From: Psococerastis gibbosa
Taxonomy: Eukaryota > Arthropoda > Insecta > Psocodea > Psocidae
Length of the DNA stretch: 64,000 nucleotides
Assembly (NCBI GenBank): GCA_963971405.1
Contig: OZ020492.1
Coordinates: 16,336,204 to 16,400,203 of the forward strand
Reading direction: 5' to 3'
A model generated the notes under the pieces. That model saw only the letters and a list, made by a program, of their open reading frames with translations. It searched no databases and was not told the DNA's origin. Shown one piece after another: positions 51,935 through 62,454 of the stretch. The stretch's first letter is position 1. The number at the start of each line of letters is the position of its first letter. Made by a program: the position numbers and the translations under genes.

Positions 51935-52560
51935 TGACTGACAAGGTGGACCTCCTGATTTATAGTGGATTCCGAACCACTTGGGGAACATAGTAAAGTT
52001 CTCTCTTTAAGTAGAGAGCAAGCTAGAAGGGTGGTTGGCACGCTTACGGGCCACGGCCACTTCAACAAACACATGCATAGGGTTGGCGTGAAAAACGACA
52101 GTAGATGCAGACTGTGTGAAGTTGAAGAAGAAACAGCTGAACACATTCTCTTTGAATGTGAAGCGCTGGGACAAACTCGATACCAAACTCTTGGCCACCC
52201 TAGGTCTGAAGAGGAAACCATCCGATCTAATCCCATCACAAAAACACTAGAATTTATCAAAAAGACTGGTGTTATAAGATGGGCGTAGACGGCAAACGTG
52301 GAAGCAAAAGACCTTCTAGGTCGACGCTTATAGGAACTCAAACGAGTAGGCCCCACGAAGGAAAAAAAAAAAAAAAAACATAGTAAAGTCACACGATTAA
52401 ATCGGAGGTGACCAGGACTCGACACGCACGTAGACTGACTGGTATAGCCTCTGCGGGTAGTCTGTCCCAGCATGTTCCCATGCCAACGCTGTGCACACTA
52501 CCAAGTTTGCCGCAGTTTGAAACATGCTCTGTTCTCCTGGATTCATCATGGTAAGGCCGT
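51935..52560 (-). mobile_element. R5 copy split by a LINE tail
   Basis: GTGGACCTCCTGATTTATAG to CGAACCACTTGGGG lies before, and CACACGATTAAATCGGAGGT to TGGATTCATCATGG after, the insertion. It is more diverged from the 31.8- and 58.8-kb copies than these are from each other. Confidence 0.7.
52000..52376 (+). mobile_element. 5'-truncated LINE end, near-identical to 12.2 kb
   Basis: It covers the CCHC knuckle (CRLCEVEEETAEHILFEC), C-terminus, 3' UTR and poly-A. Target duplication AACATAGTAAAGT at 51,987-51,999 and 52,377-52,389. Over about 345 shared bases I see two substitutions against the 12.2-kb copy, so the source family was recently active. Confidence 0.9.
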
Positions 52561-53090
52561 TGGCGTAAAGTAAACTATACGGTAACAAAATTGTCATTGC
52601 ATTCACATTGTTTTTTATGTTATTTCCTAATTTAACATATTTACCGTGTTCACCACACCTAGACTAATGCAACTACTGTGTGTTCTACACGTAGTACGTA
52701 CCCTATACTCATTTTGCAATGATGAATGAATGAATGAATGAAACGTGTATTGAAATAAAACAATTAATGCACAATAATTGTAAAGCCTCCCTAGGTAGAC
52801 CTAAAACAATATCAAAATAGTCGAAAATAGCTTGTTGAAACACAATGATTCATGCTTACTCTTGTTATGTCAGAAGAAGATAATGTGCGCCTTGTTGTAG
52901 TGGCTGAGCGGATTTTGGATTTTTTAGGGGGGGGGGGGGCGCAAGGAACTAGTTTTGTATTGGTAATAATATGGTAATAAATATGGTAATTAATATGGTA
53001 ATAAAATCCTAGACATACCCACTAATTTAAAAATATTTCATATGAATGTGAGAAGCTGTCAGTATAAAATAAATTTCAATTTCAATATAA

Positions 53091-53804
53091 ATGGAAATGG
53101 TTAACGACTTATTTTCTTCTTTAGACAATACAATAGTTATACCATCAATTATTTTGTCTGACAACATTAACAAGTACCACAGTGAGAAAAGTATGAATTT
53201 TAAAATTTTAAACATGAATATAAGGAGCGTTCGTAAAAATTTTGACACACTCTGCACCTTTTTGCAAAGTTTACCTTGCTATTACGATGTAATCGTTTTA
53301 ACTGAAGCTTGGCTTGAAGAAAATAGTGGCTTGCAACTTAGCCTTGAAGGATATGCGGTTTTCTATAGTTATTCTAAATACAATAAGTGCGATGGAATTG
53401 TAATTTTTTGTAGATCAAATATTAAGGTGAATTTCAATATTGAATCACTAATTTGCTGTGCCAACTCATGTACCATTTCTTTTGAACTTGATAACAGAAA
53501 CTATGTTATTATTGCTATTTACCGACCTCCGGCTTGCAAAGTCGATTCTTTCATTGAGTCACTAAATAAATATTTAGAGTCTGGAGTATCTAATGGGGTA
53601 AGCAGCTATATTATAGTGGGTGATATAAATATTGATATACTCCCGGCTTATGAAAATAATTGTGATTCAGTTTTGTCTAATCATGCCTTTGAGTATTTGG
53701 ATACATTGGGCTGCAATGGGTTCCTCCCTGCTATAACAGTCCCCACCAGAGTTACAGAAGACACTAAATCTTGCATCGATCATTTCTTTGTCAAAAATGT
53801 TTGA
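53091..53804 (+). CDS. LINE apurinic-type endonuclease domain (237 aa)
   Basis: The frame carries the motifs of APE-like LINE endonucleases: LNMNIRSVRKNFDTL (metal-binding Asn), VLTEAWL (catalytic Glu), AIYRPPACKVDSF, IIVGDINIDI (Asp-x-Asn) and SCIDHFF (Asp-His near the end). It stops at 53,804, just after the DH motif. In intact elements the protein continues into RT, so the stop is a frameshift. The domain nicks target DNA to prime reverse transcription. Start taken at the first Met; the catalytic core begins near residue 42. Confidence 0.88.
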   Translation: MEMVNDLFSSLDNTIVIPSIILSDNINKYHSEKSMNFKILNMNIRSVRKNFDTLCTFLQSLPCYYDVIVLTEAWLEENSGLQLSLEGYAVFYSYSKYNKCDGIVIFCRSNIKVNFNIESLICCANSCTISFELDNRNYVIIAIYRPPACKVDSFIESLNKYLESGVSNGVSSYIIVGDINIDILPAYENNCDSVLSNHAFEYLDTLGCNGFLPAITVPTRVTEDTKSCIDHFFVKNV

Positions 53805-56148
53805 TCCTAACCATGCTTCTGGTTCGGTAATTACGTCGTTTAAAATAACTGACCATTTCATTACTTCATTTTTCATTGATAATATGATTTCAGAACAACA
53901 ATCCTCCAATAAACCTATCATAAAGAGATGTATTAACTATGTAAATCTTGAATTGCTGCTAAAAGATGAGAATTGGGGTCGTGTGACTCAGTGTACTAAT
54001 CCTAATGATGCTTCAAATAGTTTCTCTGGAATACTCCAAAGCCTTGTTGACAAGTGTTCACTATTGAAAAATATTAATACCAGTAGGAAGAGAAAGCTTA
54101 AACCTTGGATTACTCATGAGTTAATTGGTCTAATAAGGAAGAGAGATAAATTAAAACAAAAACTTAGAAATAACCCTGATAACACATTCTTGCGTAATGA
54201 CTTCGTTAATTACCGAACAAGGATTCATAATTTAGTTAAAAAGACAAAAAGGGATTACTATAAATCAAAATTGGTCGAATGTCAGGGGGATCTAGGTAAA
54301 ACTTGGAATATTATTCGGGAAATTACGAGTAACAAAAAGAAATCCAATCAAATTGAAAAAGTACTTTGTCCCACTGGGGAAGTTACTGCTGACTCCAAGT
54401 GCATAGCTAATGTGTTGATCAAACATTACGCAAATGTTGCAAGTGATTTATCATCGCGAATTTCTATAGTGCCGCAGCCTTCTTCACAGATTTTTCCTAG
54501 CCGTTCTATATCCGATTCCCTGTTTTTGTCACCAACTACCGAATGTGAGATACTTAAATTAATAGTAAATTTGAATAATTCTAAAACAACAGACCCAGAC
54601 AATTTAGATGTATCTATTTACAAGAAAATGGCTACATATCTCACTAAACCAATTGCTCACTTGATAAATCTCTGCTTTGATACTGGTATATTCCCAGATA
54701 ATTGCAAAGTTGCTTTTATACATCCTATTTTCAAGGGTGGCAAAGCGGAGAATCCAAACAGTTGGAGGCCTATCAGTTTAACTTCTATATTATCTAAAAT
54801 TATTGAAAGGTGCATAAAAGAGAGGTTAATCAATTTCTTTGATAAACATGATGTAATTTCTCGGCAACAATTTGGCTTTAGATCGGGAATGAGCACTCAG
54901 GATGCAATTTTATCATTTTGTAACGAAGTTTATCATTACCTGAATGTGTCAAAACCGGTTATTTCAATTTTTCTTGATTTGAGCAAAGCCTTTGACACAG
55001 TTCCCCACTCTTTGTTATTGGAAAAACTATACAATTACGGTATACGAGGAGTTTGTTACGAATTAATAAAATCCTACTTGAGTAACAGAGTTTCGAGAGT
55101 TAGGCTGTCTTCTTCAAAAATTTTGAGTGAAGAAGAAGTGTTTGCTTGTGGTGTCCCTCAAGGTACTGTTCTTGGCCCTATATTGTTTTTAGTTTTTGAA
55201 AATGAATTTTGTGATGCCCAAATTGATGGACATATTATTAGTTATGCCGATGATAGTGCCATTGTAGTATCAGGTGATGAATGGGAAGATACATTTATGA
55301 AAGCTCAACTTGCTTTTAACCACGTTCAGAATTGGCTTAAATTTAATAAGTTGTCATTAAATTATGACAAAACCTATTACATGACTTTTTCTCTTTCTAA
55401 ATCTGGTCAACCCATAAATAAAATACTTAAAATACTCTGTGAAAATTGTTTGAACTGTGATAATATTGACTTTAACTGTGATAATTTGTATGGATGTAAT
55501 AATTGTTTTTTAGTTAGAAATGTATCGTATATGAAATATCTGGGTGTACTAATTGATGAAAACTTAAAATGGCACCTACAAATACAGCAATCTGTAAGCC
55601 GCCTTCGGAAGACTATATATAAGTTTGTTGAATTGAGAAATATCTTGTCAAAGACGTTAATGAGACAGGTTTATTTTGGAATAGCACAGTCCATAGCGCA
55701 GTATGCCGTGGCTGCTTGGGGTGGAGCCCTGGATTCTTATATCAAACAAATCTGTGTAGCTATGAACTCATTAATAAAAATATCTTTGTTTATGCCTCGT
55801 AGAACCCCGACGACTAAAATTTATGAAGATTTTAAGGTGCCTCATTTTTTGCATTTTTATTGTGTTAATCTGCTATTGACTTTAAAAAATTCTCAAATAA
55901 TGAGTGTGAGTTCCACTCATGCCCTTCATACCAGACATAGCGTAGCCAATAATTTGAAAACAGAGCGTCCTTTCGTTGAGCACTTTAAACAATCGCCAAA
56001 TTTCAGAGCCGTCAAGGTTTTTAATGCTTTGCCTAAGGAAATTAAAGTACGGTATTATACTGACAGTTTTTTAAAATTTAGAACAATCACAAAAAAAATA
56101 ATTTATAATATGCCTTTTACTGAACTTAAAGATATTTTGAAACGATAA
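53788..56148 (+). CDS. LINE reverse transcriptase and C-terminal region (786 aa)
   Basis: This frame overlaps the endonuclease frame by 17 bases in another phase and continues the polyprotein. RT motifs include SWRPISLTSILSKIIE, RQQFGFRSGMST, IFLDLSKAFDTVPHS (about 393-407), GVPQGTVLGPILF and SYADDSAIV (YADD at 486-489), followed by YLGVLIDENLKWH. The end holds the KVFNALPKEIK signature. A Cys-rich insertion (CENCLNCDNIDFNCDNLYGC) lies between the YADD region and the thumb, which is unusual. Apart from the frameshift the frame is intact. The group is Jockey/CR1; the clade is not resolved. Confidence 0.9.
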   Translation: MSKMFDPNHASGSVITSFKITDHFITSFFIDNMISEQQSSNKPIIKRCINYVNLELLLKDENWGRVTQCTNPNDASNSFSGILQSLVDKCSLLKNINTSRKRKLKPWITHELIGLIRKRDKLKQKLRNNPDNTFLRNDFVNYRTRIHNLVKKTKRDYYKSKLVECQGDLGKTWNIIREITSNKKKSNQIEKVLCPTGEVTADSKCIANVLIKHYANVASDLSSRISIVPQPSSQIFPSRSISDSLFLSPTTECEILKLIVNLNNSKTTDPDNLDVSIYKKMATYLTKPIAHLINLCFDTGIFPDNCKVAFIHPIFKGGKAENPNSWRPISLTSILSKIIERCIKERLINFFDKHDVISRQQFGFRSGMSTQDAILSFCNEVYHYLNVSKPVISIFLDLSKAFDTVPHSLLLEKLYNYGIRGVCYELIKSYLSNRVSRVRLSSSKILSEEEVFACGVPQGTVLGPILFLVFENEFCDAQIDGHIISYADDSAIVVSGDEWEDTFMKAQLAFNHVQNWLKFNKLSLNYDKTYYMTFSLSKSGQPINKILKILCENCLNCDNIDFNCDNLYGCNNCFLVRNVSYMKYLGVLIDENLKWHLQIQQSVSRLRKTIYKFVELRNILSKTLMRQVYFGIAQSIAQYAVAAWGGALDSYIKQICVAMNSLIKISLFMPRRTPTTKIYEDFKVPHFLHFYCVNLLLTLKNSQIMSVSSTHALHTRHSVANNLKTERPFVEHFKQSPNFRAVKVFNALPKEIKVRYYTDSFLKFRTITKKIIYNMPFTELKDILKR

Positions 56149-56512
56149 TGTTAAAATAAAATAATGTAAGATAAATATAATAATAAAATAAAATAATATA
56201 ACTTAAATATAAATAAATGGATAAAATATTCTAAGATTTGTAAGTGTTTTAGACCATTATTTATAATTAATTGTTATGTAATGTAATATGTAATGTTTTT
56301 TGTATTGTAATTGTTATGAGGGCCACGACGCAAGTCCCCTTCACAGGGTGCACTTAGTGTGGCCCTTGGACATCTATGAATTGTATTGCGTTTTTTCTTG
56401 ATTAATAAAAAAATTATTTGTTACATTTTGTCAAAATGACTCATTCTGTCTAGTTATATATATGTTACATGAATATAGCCTACGGCTAGATGAAAATGCG
56501 TGAAAATTGATT

Positions 56513-56600
56513 GTACTAGAAGACTTAGAGTGCTTCTACTTGTGAGTCACTACAAACCATGCGATCGGAGGCGGGTCGTAACTCAACACGGGCCACCTCT
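56513..56600 (+). mobile_element. SINE-B fragment
   Basis: CCATGCGATCGGAGGCGGGT and CGTAACTCAACACGGG match the middle of SINE-B; both ends are lost. Confidence 0.5.
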
Positions 56601-56743
56601 TAGTAATACATGGTAATTAACATGGGCGTAGCTCGGATTTAATCAAGGGGGGGACAGCAGGTGCAAAAGTTCGATTAAATCCATTGCTTTTCGTGGGTTT
56701 ATTTGAAAGTTTTTGGAATATAAACATTAAAATCTTATCCATT

Positions 56744-57215
56744 ATGTCTAGTTCAACATTGATGGCAAGATGGTAGTATGCTTGTACTTTTGCGAGTCTC
56801 TACAGTCTACACGCCATGCAATTGAAAGCGTGTCGTAACTCAACACGGGTACTAAAAAACAAACAAACAAACAAACCTACTCGGTCCAACGAACCTCCGT
56901 CCTACGACCACTCTCCTCCCTCTCCGATGCTCTAGGAAACAAAATAACAGCCAAAAATAAAATCATACAATTCCTAAGAGCCACCGGCCTCTTCTTCAAC
57001 ATTTAACCATCCCCCCCCCCCCACTACTTACACAACACAACGGATAACTCTCTGCCATTAAATAATCGGTAAACATTCCCAATTTCCAAGTGAAAATTCC
57101 CAACAGGGACCCGCGCTTTAATAAAATAAAATAAAAATAAAATAAAAACAGAGGCGACTGAAGAGGTCAATCGGATACATTCATTAAATTGTTCATATGC
57201 GATTAACCTTTTAAA
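56744..57215 (+). mobile_element. SINE-B split by a LINE tail
   Basis: The 5' part (56,744-56,855) ends ACTCAACACGGGTAC. The 3' part (57,149-57,215) resumes AGAGGCGACTGAAGAGGTCA and ends ATTAAATTGTTCATATGCG. Confidence 0.75.
56856..57148 (+). mobile_element. 5'-truncated LINE end inside SINE-B
   Basis: About 45 codons remain, ending DALGNKITAKNKIIQFLRAT then GLFFNI and a stop near 57,005. The 3' UTR has a C-tract and the AAATAATCGGTAAACATTCC block, and the tail is AATAAAATAAAATA. The same UTR end is at 38,641-38,738. Confidence 0.7.
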
Positions 57216-57790
57216 AAAAGGCTCTAATATACCTAATATATATTCAAGAGCTTTAGAGATAAAACCAACAAAAAAAAGGAATGAAAGTAAGAAATATAAT
57301 GACTAACATCAGTATCATTGAAATTAAATGTATAATATAAGCTAAACCTCACAACATTTTCTGATTAGGGAAAATGTGTAAATACAAGTTATTATTGTAG
57401 TGAGCCTCCCCTAAAAAAACCAAATTGGGGAGTAATTACAATAGTAATAAGATACTAGCTAACGATTATTTATTATGCAAGAAAGTGTAAAGCGACTGCT
57501 CTCTCAGTTAGAGAGCTCGTGTAGTTGATATCAACATAGCCCACAGCTTCCGGGCGAGATGAAAATGTGTGAAACATTGTGATCAAATGGCTTCAGGAGC
57601 TTTGGAACTAATTAAATGCGATAAAGCGCCTATAACTCTGACAATATCGCCTAGATGCTTCAAACGGTGGAGCAGTAAATTGAACCAATAGACCTATGTC
57701 CTATACACATGCAGCCTTGACACATATTTCTTCTTAATACGGGCTTGATACAGGATTATAATAGAATTTACGCTGGATATCCTTTACTAG

Positions 57791-58640
57791 TTGCTTTCCA
57801 ATTTATGCGTAGTAAAAGGAAAGCTTTGTGATGGTCGATATTTTCGATTCCGAGATTTCAACGGATTTACACGTTTTAAGGTCCCAGGAACCCAAAAAAG
57901 TGTTTATTACGAAATGTCTGTCTGTCTGTTCGTCGATTTCCGGGCAAACTACTCGGTCGATTTTGATGAAATTCGGCATGTAGGTTCACAAAAATCATAC
58001 CTCGGGGCCATTTTATTTTTATTTTGAGCTAACTCAATTTGGGGGGTTTTATTCTCAAAAAACTAAAAAAACGTCTAAAAAAATTATTTCCCAAAAACGG
58101 CTCCAATGATTTCTTTTAAATTCACATATCTTGTAGTTGTTAATGTTGATAAAATACAGGGGGTCGCTTGCCCCTTGATAGTTTGCTTCTGGGGGTAAAA
58201 AAATAAAAATAACTAAATTTCAATGAAAAATTAATAAAAAATAATTTTTCTGCGAAACCTTTCTATCGATGATTTCTACCTTCAGGCATGTTTTAGGTGT
58301 TAAGTTGAGTAGCGAAACCGGACAGGTTGCTTTCCCAGAAAAGTATTTGGTTTTGTACAAAAATTTTTTTTTTTTTTTTTTGAAAAAATGATAGAAAATT
58401 CACGCTCAAATGCATTGCGTGCCCCGCCAGTATTGCTGTGTGGTAATGTGTTGGTCTGACCTATCTAGAATTTACCTCACCACCAGTGACGAGTGACGTC
58501 AGGTGGACAACCCCCCCCCCCCCCCCGAGATATCGGAAATTTATCCATAGGAAAATTATTTACCATGAAATTACTCATTTTCTCTATCTACTAATTTTGA
58601 TAAATTGGAAAGCATGTTCGAGTAAACTCGGACCGGTTCT
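57791..58640 (+). repeat. R870 copy 6
   Basis: TTGCTTTCCAATTTATGCGT to ACTCGGACCGGTTCT, complete. The CTGT array is only about 12 bp (57,917-57,930), against more than 70 bp in copy 2. Confidence 0.75.
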
Positions 58641-58702
58641 ATTTTCATTGGAGTTGCAGACAATGTTTTTACACAATTTTTAATTATGATTACTGCCGTT
58701 TC

Positions 58703-59137
58703 GAAGGCCGTAGCCAGGATTTTTTTCCGGGGGGAGGGGGGATTAGAAATTTCATTGGGTATTACATAGTGGTTTTTATTTTTCCTCTCAAAATCCGATT
58801 CTATATAGTATGAAGCCATTTCATTTCGGGGGGGGGGGGGTAGTAGTAGTATGGTTTGACACAGTCCCAGGCCACGGTGTGGGCCCATGGGACTCCAGTG
58901 GACCTCCTGATTATAGTGGATTCCGAACCACTTGGGAAAGACAGTGAAGTCACACGATTAGTTCGGAGGTGATCAGGACAAGTCCTACCATGTTTCCCTA
59001 CCGGCACTGTGCACACGACCAAGTTATCTGCAGCTTTGAACCTGCTCTGGTCCGCTGGATTCAACTTGGTATGGCGGCCGGCTAGGTGGGGGGGGGTTGA
59101 ACCCCCATGAACCCCCCCCCCCTTGGCTATGGCCTTG
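58703..59137. mobile_element. G-tract MITE (CAAGGCCG family) carrying R5
   Basis: GAAGGCCGTAGCCAGG and CCTTGGCTATGGCCTTG, flanks GCCGTTTC and GCTGTTTC (7 of 8). Outside the R5 insert it aligns with the 43,651 copy almost base for base (TTTCATTGGGTATTACATAG). Confidence 0.8.
58838..59087 (-). mobile_element. R5 copy inserted in a G-tract
   Basis: On the plus strand it begins TAGTAGTAGTATGGTTTGAC and ends TGGTATGGCGGCCGGC, matching 31,779-32,015. It interrupts the MITE's second G-run, so any TSD is hidden in G's. The TAG run is the CTA tail read in reverse. Confidence 0.75.
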
Positions 59138-59149
59138 GCTGTTTCCATT

Positions 59150-59760
59150 ATTGGTATTGGGTCAATTCAAAAGCTTATACAGTGTCTCCCAAATTGGGGG
59201 AGGGAGGCGCAAGGCAGACTTAAGTACTTAAAGACTTAAGAAACTTCGCTAAAAATTAAATTGTGATTTTAAAACCAATCTTAATTGTTTTCAAAATGAC
59301 TAGTAAATCTAATTTATTTGGAATTAGTAGCACAACAACTCCGAACTAATTATTTATATAATATTAATTAACTTAATAACTAATTTTTTAGCAGTGTGCA
59401 GATAATAGAATAATTTACTTGTGGACAGGCACGCTAATGAATCGTTCCCAGTCATAGAATAAATATTTACTATAGAATGCTAGTCGGTATAGGGCCGTCT
59501 GTGACTCGAACCTTGCAAATCACAGAATCCAAGTCTGTTCCACCTTCGGCCAACAGGGGGCTCTGGTGTTTCATCAATCAGAAAAAATTATTTAAAAAAC
59601 ATTCATGAGTGCGTTCCAACGTTCTATAAAACTTGGCCCATGATTGGTTGCCTACTTTCAAATTTTCAAATGTCAGCATTCGTCATTCGTTTTCACAACA
59701 AACACAACTTTCTAGATAGAAGATAAATAATAGAATATTAGTCCATTTTAATTAATAACA
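59150..59760. other. Mostly unrecognised; one tRNA-like scrap
   Basis: About 59,500-59,560 shows GACTCGAACC and AAGTCTGTTCCACC, resembling a diverged SINE-A head in minus orientation. The rest has no recognised features. Confidence 0.35.
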
Positions 59761-59761
59761 A

Positions 59762-60206
59762 TATGGTCTATTGTGCTGTTGTGGGGTGTGGGTCAAAAAC
59801 TGGGGGTAACCCTTCCCACCTACACCGTAGATTGAAGAATCAAGTCAGATTTATAAGGTAAGTTTTCCATTTTCATTTTTATACTGTACACGTACCGTAT
59901 GCAACTACAATAATAATGAATAAGTAAAAAAATATATATTTAAGGCTATTCACAATATAAGGTTAATTTAGTAATGATATTTGAAATTTAAGAGTAAATT
60001 ATGCCTTGATCTTGAGCAATGTAATGTGATGAAAGCCGGGAAGAGAGCATATCTTCTCTTTGTAATTGCATACGGTGCATGTATACAAATGAAAATGGAA
60101 AACTTACCTTTTAAATCTTACTTGATTCTTCAATTTTCACTATAGGTAGGAAGGTTTACCCCCAGTTTTTGACCCACACCCCCTCAACAGCACAATTGAC
60201 CATGAC
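59762..60206. repeat. Inverted pair of THAP-like first exons
   Basis: The plus-strand arm has ATG at 59,763 and encodes MVYCAVVGCGSKTGGNPSHL then HRRLKNQVRFI, with donor AAG|GTAAGT at 59,857. This is the start of a THAP-type zinc finger (C-x4-C after MV). The minus-strand arm (60,062-60,206) repeats the same exon and donor (exon edge 60,108), but one extra G makes it run into a stop. About 150 bp separate the arms. Later THAP residues would be on another exon, not found. It may be a DNA-transposon end or a duplicated host exon. Confidence 0.5.
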
Positions 60207-60230
60207 CATCGTATTCGCTTAGACAGGTAA

Positions 60231-60617
60231 GCCGCCCATTCCACCGACCGGTTAGGGCTATTTACAAAAACGGTGACGTGGTATCAGACATTCAATACTT
60301 AGGCGGGGTTTCCACCGACCTCGCATTGCAGAATTGGCGGAAATGTTTATTTTCCTCTATGCCATAGATAAAATTGATCAATGATCATACAGTAAAATCA
60401 CAAACAAACAAACTAAAATTAAAAAATGGGGTCATGAGATATGTTAAGTACAAACATTTTAATTGATTTCTATAAAAAGAAAAATTCTAATTTCCGTCAA
60501 TGTCATTTGCATTCTGCAATGCGAGGTCGGTAGAACCGCCGCTTAATTCTTGAATGTCTGCTACCACGTCACCGTTTTTTTAAATAGCCCTAGCCGGTCG
60601 GTGGAATAGGCGCCTTA
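60231..60617. mobile_element. M-PP copy 4
   Basis: CCGCCCATTCCACCGACCGG to CCGGTCGGTGGAATAGGCGC outer arms; inner arms TTAGGCGGGGTTTCCACCGA and GCGAGGTCGGTAG; core as in the other copies. Confidence 0.75.
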
Positions 60618-60619
60618 GC

Positions 60620-61730
60620 ACCAGCTATCTGTGAGCAGACTTTTATTGCGTTAAGGCAACGCTTTATTATATATATTGCAGCATTATAAGGCGTATAATA
60701 CTGACATTAAACTAATATGTTGAAGGGGCAACCTCCTCATGCCATTATTAAGTATTTTGTATTGAGTGTAGCGTTATTGTCTTGATTATTGCCTTTACTG
60801 TAAGCTATTCATGTTCTTCTTGGTACTATTAATTTTCCCTTTTTCGGGTCTTCTATTATTATCTACTCCATCAGAATTTCTAAAATGTTTTTATTGTAAA
60901 ATTAAAATAACGATTGTCTTACAAATCAATGTTAATCATAATATTGCGTACGAAAATGTAATACTTATAGCGCCTAACTAATAACTGTAATAAAATCGTT
61001 TATAGTACATAGGAATAGTTTATAGTACAGTACGGTATTACCTTCAATGAGAAATAATTAGGCTTGTTTGCAGCCTATGTCCATTGTATATGGGAAAATC
61101 TATATGATACTAAACCCCATTCGCATCATTCGTTGATAATAGGTACTACTAAAATATATAAATTATATGTAAAAAAAATGCAAATTAGTTGCATCCAGGA
61201 TCAGGTTTACCTAGATCATGAGATGATCGAGAACTAATGTTCATTGGGTAAAATGGTATAGGTACTTATATCTTACCTAGATACTTGCTTATCAAGATAT
61301 TATACCAAACCCTATTCGTAGATATGCCTCTAGTTCGGAATTTTCGTTCAAATTCCAAATATGAATATAAATCATTCATTAATGTAGAGGTGGCATCTAT
61401 TTAAATTAATGCTGACTTAAGTGTTTACATTTTTAAATTTGTGCGGGAAGCACCTAAGCGCCCCCAAGTGGCTAAAATAGGAACAGTGGGACCCAAATAT
61501 TTTGTGACTTCGATCCTGTGATTTCATTGAAAAAAAATCACTAAGCTCTGAAATATTGCATCCTATGGATAAGCACAGGGATGCCAGTCTTCTTATTTCG
61601 ATTGGCAGGCTATGTTCCCAGTAGCACAGAGAAAGACTAAATATATATTAATAGCATACATAATGAAGTATTTTGTCTGTGCTAGTACCATGCATTGCGT
61701 GCAGTGGCTACATTGGCGGAAAATCTCAAA
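60620..61730. other. No recognised feature
   Basis: AT-rich sequence, no shared repeats, no motif-bearing frames. Confidence 0.5.
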
Positions 61731-61862
61731 AACTCTGGGGGGGGGGGGCTAAGCCCACTAGTTAAAATAATAAAAAAAAGAGTAAATCTTCCAGAATCTT
61801 CTCATTAAAACAAAAAATAAAAATGCCCTGGCAAGTACACGAAAGATTATAATAGCAATGCT

Positions 61863-62230
61863 CAGTGGCGTAACGATAGGTTTTCGAAGGGGGGAAAACC
61901 GTTCTCATACATCATACAGCTTTTAAATTAATGACCTTAGGGTTCTTTGTGCTGGAGCCAGAGGGTTCGGGAGACCTGAAGGGGGAAGGGGGGAGTAAAT
62001 AGACCTGAAATAGTTTGATTTTACAAATTTTGATAGCAGTAACTTTAAGATTTTACAGGCAATTAATACAATTGCGAACAAGGGGGGCGCGGGGGTCTCC
62101 CCGGGTGAAATTTTTTGAAAAGAAGACTGAAATAGTGGGGTTTTACGCATTTTGAGTGCAGTAACACTTAAATTTTTGACGCAAACAATATAACTGCTTC
62201 CCAAAGGGGAGGGGGAGGGGGGTCGGAAAT
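61863..62230. mobile_element. G-tract MITE remnants
   Basis: CAGTGGCGTAACGATAGG is a family left terminus. Two similar inner blocks (GGGGTCTCCCCGGGTGAAAT near 62,092; TTTTACGCATTTTGAGTGCA near 62,140) recall the 10,240 element. The right terminus is missing. Confidence 0.4.
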
Positions 62231-62454
62231 TTTCTTCTTCTTTTTGGTTTTGTTAAATTTTTTGTTTTGCTATTTATTTTTATTTTTTGTGCATATTCAA
62301 GTGTCAGCTGTTTAATTTTGTTCCATTGTTTTATTTGTTGTGGATATTCAAGTGTCAGCGATTAATTTTTAAAAACAAATTATTGAAATTTAAAAGCCAA
62401 ATTATTTCTCGATTTCAAACTTTAGTTTTAAATTTTACGATAGTTACATTGAAT

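Larger units (their letters stand above)
53091..56430 (+). mobile_element. Nearly complete Jockey/CR1-group LINE
   Basis: An endonuclease frame and a reverse-transcriptase frame lie in order, followed by about 280 bp of 3' UTR with a hairpin (AGGGCCAC at 56,319-56,326, GTGGCCCT at 56,359-56,366) and a short A-rich end. ORF1 and the 5' UTR are not evident. Upstream, a G-tract MITE end (about 52,900-52,945) and ATGGTAATAA repeats precede it. No target duplication was identified, so the limits are approximate. Confidence 0.85.

Noticed and set aside
51618..51991. Poly-Thr, poly-Leu and poly-Gln frames
   Set aside because: Translations of the GTT microsatellite.
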